Source: JBBSIG01 sp038232215
GTDB taxonomy: Bacteria > Actinomycetota > Thermoleophilia > Gaiellales > Gaiellaceae
Assembly: GCA_038232215.1 (NCBI GenBank)
Contig: JBBSIG010000130.1
Location: forward strand, 1 to 7,465
DNA length: 7,465 nt
Reading direction: 5' to 3'
Shown here: positions 5,846 through 7,465 of the stretch, in pieces
Numbering within the stretch: position 1 is the first letter of the stretch
Layout of the letters: each line of letters opens with the position of its first letter
Notes under the pieces: model-generated
Seen by the model: only the letters and a program-made list of their open reading frames with translations
Database searches by the model: none
Told to the model about the DNA's origin: nothing
Program-made: the position numbers and the translations under genes

Positions 5846-7064
5846 GGCCCTCGACGGCGCTCGCGGCGCGCGCGATATCGCGCCGCAGCCGTTTGCCCGG
5901 GAACGAGATCAGGTCGGCGGCGGCGTACGCGGCCTCCCGAGCCTCCAGGAGGGTGCCCGCGAGCGCCGTGACGCCGAGGATGCGCCCGCCGTTCGTGATC
6001 AGGCGGCCGTCGCGGAGCGCGGTGCCCGCATGAAAGACGAGCGCGCCCGAGCCCTCGGCGTCCGCCACGCCCTCGATCTCGCCGCCGACGTCGCCGCGCT
6101 CGGGGTACCGCTCCGCGGCGAGCACGACGGTCACTGCTGCGAGCTCTCCGGCGCCGAGCTCGACGCCGCCGAGATCGCCCGTGGCCGCGGCGTGCAGCGC
6201 TGCGAGCAGGTCGCCCTCGAGCCGCGGGACGAGCGACTGCGTCTCGGGATCGCCGAAGCGGCAGTTGAACTCGAGCACCTTCGGGCCGTCGACGGTCAGC
6301 ATCAGCCCGGCATAGAGGAGGCCGACGAACGGGGTGCCGCGCGCGGCGAGCTCGGCCAGGACAGGACGGTGCACGGCGTCGAGGAGCTCCTCCACCTCCT
6401 CGGCTCCGACTCCGGGAACCGGTGAGTACGAGCCCATGCCCCCGGTGTTCGGGCCGGTGTCGCCCTCGCCCGAGCGCTTGAAGTCCTGCGCGGGAGCGAG
6501 CGGCACCACCGCCTCCCCGTCCGCGAGAGCGAGGAGCGAGATCTCGTCGCCCTCGAGCAGTTCCTCGAGCACGAGCGGGCCGCCGAGCGAGGCAGCTTCA
6601 CGGAGCGCCGCGTCGAGCTCGGCCGCCGTCCGGCAGACGAAGACGCCCTTGCCCGCGGCGAGGCCGTCGACCTTGACGACGCACGGCGGGCGCGCGACGG
6701 ACAGCGACTCCGCCGCCGGGACGCCGGCCGCTCGCATGATCTCCTTGGCGAACGACTTGGAGCCCTCGAGTCGTGCCGCCGCCCTGCCGGGGCCGAACAC
6801 GGCAATGCCGGCGTGGCGTAGCTCGTCGGCGACGCCCGCCACGAGCGGCTCCTCGGGACCGACGACGATGAGGTCGGTCCCCAGGGCGCTGGCGAGCGCC
6901 AGCAGGCCCTCGCCGTCCTCCGCCCGAACCGGATGGCACGTACCGAGGGTCGCAATACCCGGGTTGCCGGGCGCGGCGTGGAGCTCGCCGAGCGCCGGGC
7001 TCTGACGCAGCTTCCAGGCGAGTGCGTGCTCGCGTCCGCCCGAGCCGATCACGAGGGTCCTCAC
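5832..7064 (-). CDS. purD: Phosphoribosylamine-glycine ligase (GAR synthetase)
   Basis: PurD makes glycinamide ribonucleotide from phosphoribosylamine, glycine and ATP, the second pathway step. I chose GTG 7064, giving 410 aa beginning VRTLVIGSGGREHALAW; the frame stays open to 7199, but that extra N-terminus is low in conservation and would run through the promoter region. Domains: N-terminal GSGGREHA (7-14), PGNPG (32-36) and VVGPEEPL (67-74); ATP-grasp with VVKVDGLAAGKGV (129-141), TGPNTGGMGSYSP (203-215) and the PurD signature LEFNCRFGDPETQ (264-276); C-terminal domain from about 308. All catalytic motifs are intact. The segment between GVPAA (114-118) and VVKVDGL is about 12 residues shorter than in E. 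coli PurD, and the stretch before LEELLEG (166-172) is about 6 shorter. First gene of the operon; its end overlaps purE by 14 bp. Confidence 0.97.
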   Translation of the reverse strand: MRTLVIGSGGREHALAWKLRQSPALGELHAAPGNPGIATLGTCHPVRAEDGEGLLALASALGTDLIVVGPEEPLVAGVADELRHAGIAVFGPGRAAARLEGSKSFAKEIMRAAGVPAAESLSVARPPCVVKVDGLAAGKGVFVCRTAAELDAALREAASLGGPLVLEELLEGDEISLLALADGEAVVPLAPAQDFKRSGEGDTGPNTGGMGSYSPVPGVGAEEVEELLDAVHRPVLAELAARGTPFVGLLYAGLMLTVDGPKVLEFNCRFGDPETQSLVPRLEGDLLAALHAAATGDLGGVELGAGELAAVTVVLAAERYPERGDVGGEIEGVADAEGSGALVFHAGTALRDGRLITNGGRILGVTALAGTLLEAREAAYAAADLISFPGKRLRRDIARAASAVEGRVHS

Positions 7065-7081
7065 CGGAGCTGCGCCCGCAT
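7061..7081 (-). other. Possible 6-codon leader ORF (MRAQLR) before purD
   Basis: On the minus strand an ATG at 7081 opens a frame of six codons whose TGA (7063-7061) overlaps the purD GTG by 4 bp (GTGA). It would begin 2 nt after the start point predicted from the -10 box at 7095-7090, so it could be translated from an almost leaderless end and hand ribosomes to purD, which lacks a clear Shine-Dalgarno site. An ORF this short can arise by chance. Confidence 0.2.
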
Positions 7082-7089
7082 CTGCGGTG

Positions 7090-7095
7090 AGTCTA
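7090..7095 (-). promoter_or_regulatory. Candidate -10 box (TAGACT) of the pur operon promoter
   Basis: The minus strand reads TAGACT, which fits TAnnnT. Predicted start point near 7083 gives a leader of about 19 nt before the purD GTG. The hexamer at 17-nt spacing upstream (7118-7113, GGGCAC) is not a recognisable -35, and that segment lies in an imperfect inverted repeat. It is the best -10 match in the divergent gap on this strand. Confidence 0.4.
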
Positions 7096-7100
7096 GGGAC

Positions 7101-7124
7101 AGGCCCTGGCTCGTGCCCCGGCCT
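7101..7124. repeat. Imperfect inverted repeat, possible operator over the purD -35 region
   Basis: AGGCC (7101-7105) pairs with GGCCT (7120-7124) and GGC (7108-7110) with GCC (7115-7117) around TCGT, with a 2x2 mismatch between the two stems. The dyad centre lies about 17 bp upstream of the candidate purD -10, where a repressor or activator of the operon could bind. It does not resemble a known PurR box that I can recall. GC-rich sequence yields such dyads easily. Confidence 0.3.
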
Positions 7125-7151
7125 CGCTCGTCGGACGTTTGAGGGGCGACT

Positions 7152-7155
7152 GGAG
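7152..7155 (+). promoter_or_regulatory. Shine-Dalgarno-like GGAG favouring GTG 7164 as a start
   Basis: GGAG is followed by an 8-nt spacer and then GTG 7164, a normal distance. The in-frame ATG at 7173 would be 17 nt away. This is the only site that helps choose between the two starts of the rightmost gene. Confidence 0.45.
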
Positions 7156-7163
7156 CGGTCAAA

Positions 7164-7465
7164 GTGTCCCTCATGCTCGAACCGGGTCTCGACCGCCACG
7201 AATGGGAGACCCAGTGGCAGGCGCTCGAGCCGCTCGTCGAGCAGTCGCCCGCGGAGGCGTTGCCCGAGCTCGACGACCTCGTCGAGCGCATGCTCACGGC
7301 GCGCGGCTATGCGCTCGACGACGAGGTGGCGCGCGCCGGCGACGAGCGGGAGATCGTCAGCGAGTTTCTCGCCGCCCGTGAGCTCACCCGGCTCTCGGAG
7401 CGGGGCGAGAGCTCGCTCGGCGACGTCGCGGCCGCCGTCAACGGCTACCGCGGGGTCTACGAGAC
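7164..7465 (+). CDS. Hypothetical protein, 3' end outside window
   Basis: An open plus-strand frame runs off the right edge; about 100 residues are visible. It starts at GTG 7164 (VSLMLEPGLDRHEWE) with a GGAG upstream, or at ATG 7173 (MLEPGLDRHEWE); a TGA at 7140 closes the frame upstream. The sequence is acidic and apparently mainly helical, with ALPELDDLVERMLTARGYAL (about 32-51) followed by EREIVSEFLAARELTRLSERG (about 62-82). There is no signal peptide or membrane segment, and nothing identifies an active site. I do not recognise a named family. It is divergent from purD, so the two may share control from the 99-bp gap. Codon use (GTC, CTC, GAG, GCG at most positions) supports coding. Function unknown. 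Confidence 0.75.
   Translation, partial: MSLMLEPGLDRHEWETQWQALEPLVEQSPAEALPELDDLVERMLTARGYALDDEVARAGDEREIVSEFLAARELTRLSERGESSLGDVAAAVNGYRGVYE

Noticed and set aside
7065..7199. In-frame N-terminal extension of purD to 7199
   Set aside because: PurD proteins begin at the VLVIGSGGREHA strand; the extension crosses the promoter region and overlaps the start of the divergent gene.
1..7465. tRNA, rRNA, CRISPR, insertion sequences, prophage or defence genes
   Set aside because: No tRNA-like TTCRA arms with paired stems, no regular spaced repeats, no transposase or integrase motifs and no target-site duplications were seen.

Overview
The window is about 7.5 kb of very GC-rich bacterial DNA. Third codon positions are almost always G or C, GTG starts are frequent, and antisense frames stay open for hundreds of codons. 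Gene content and protein style (short high-GC forms of PurD and PurE, and -10 boxes of the TAnnnT type placed directly against start codons) suggest an actinobacterium, perhaps a deep-branching Thermoleophilia/Gaiellales-like lineage. That placement is inferred from general resemblance; there is no rRNA or other marker gene here.

Region 1 (1-2207, plus strand): a 5'-truncated isocitrate lyase/PEP mutase-family protein overlaps by 4 bp an enolase-superfamily protein (MLE/OSBS/dipeptide epimerase-like fold). After a 36-bp gap comes a small protein of unknown function. The first two are almost certainly co-translated; their joint pathway cannot be named from sequence.

Region 2 (2257-7064, minus strand): a compact purine operon transcribed right to left, purD-purE-purB-purC-purS-purQ. 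Five of the six junctions are contiguous or overlapping (14, 8, 4 and 4 bp overlaps); the only gap is 20 bp between purE and purB. These genes supply GAR synthetase (PurD), N5-CAIR mutase (PurE), SAICAR synthetase (PurC), adenylosuccinate/SAICAR lyase (PurB) and two of the three parts of FGAM synthetase (PurS, PurQ). purL, purF, purM, purN, purK and purH are absent from the window, and the cluster ends after purQ against a convergent plus-strand gene with a plausible hairpin terminator between them.

Region 3 (7065-7465): a 99-bp divergent intergenic region holds a likely purD promoter, an imperfect dyad and a possible 6-codon leader ORF. A plus-strand hypothetical gene then runs off the right edge.

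Most of the window is ordinary housekeeping sequence. The items worth a second look are the ICL/PEPM + enolase-superfamily pair, a PurE whose normally conserved active-site loop reads GAGMAAALPG, a PurD with a shortened ATP-grasp segment, and -10 boxes that predict leaderless transcripts for purB and for the small hypothetical gene. No mobile element, CRISPR array, tRNA or rRNA was seen.
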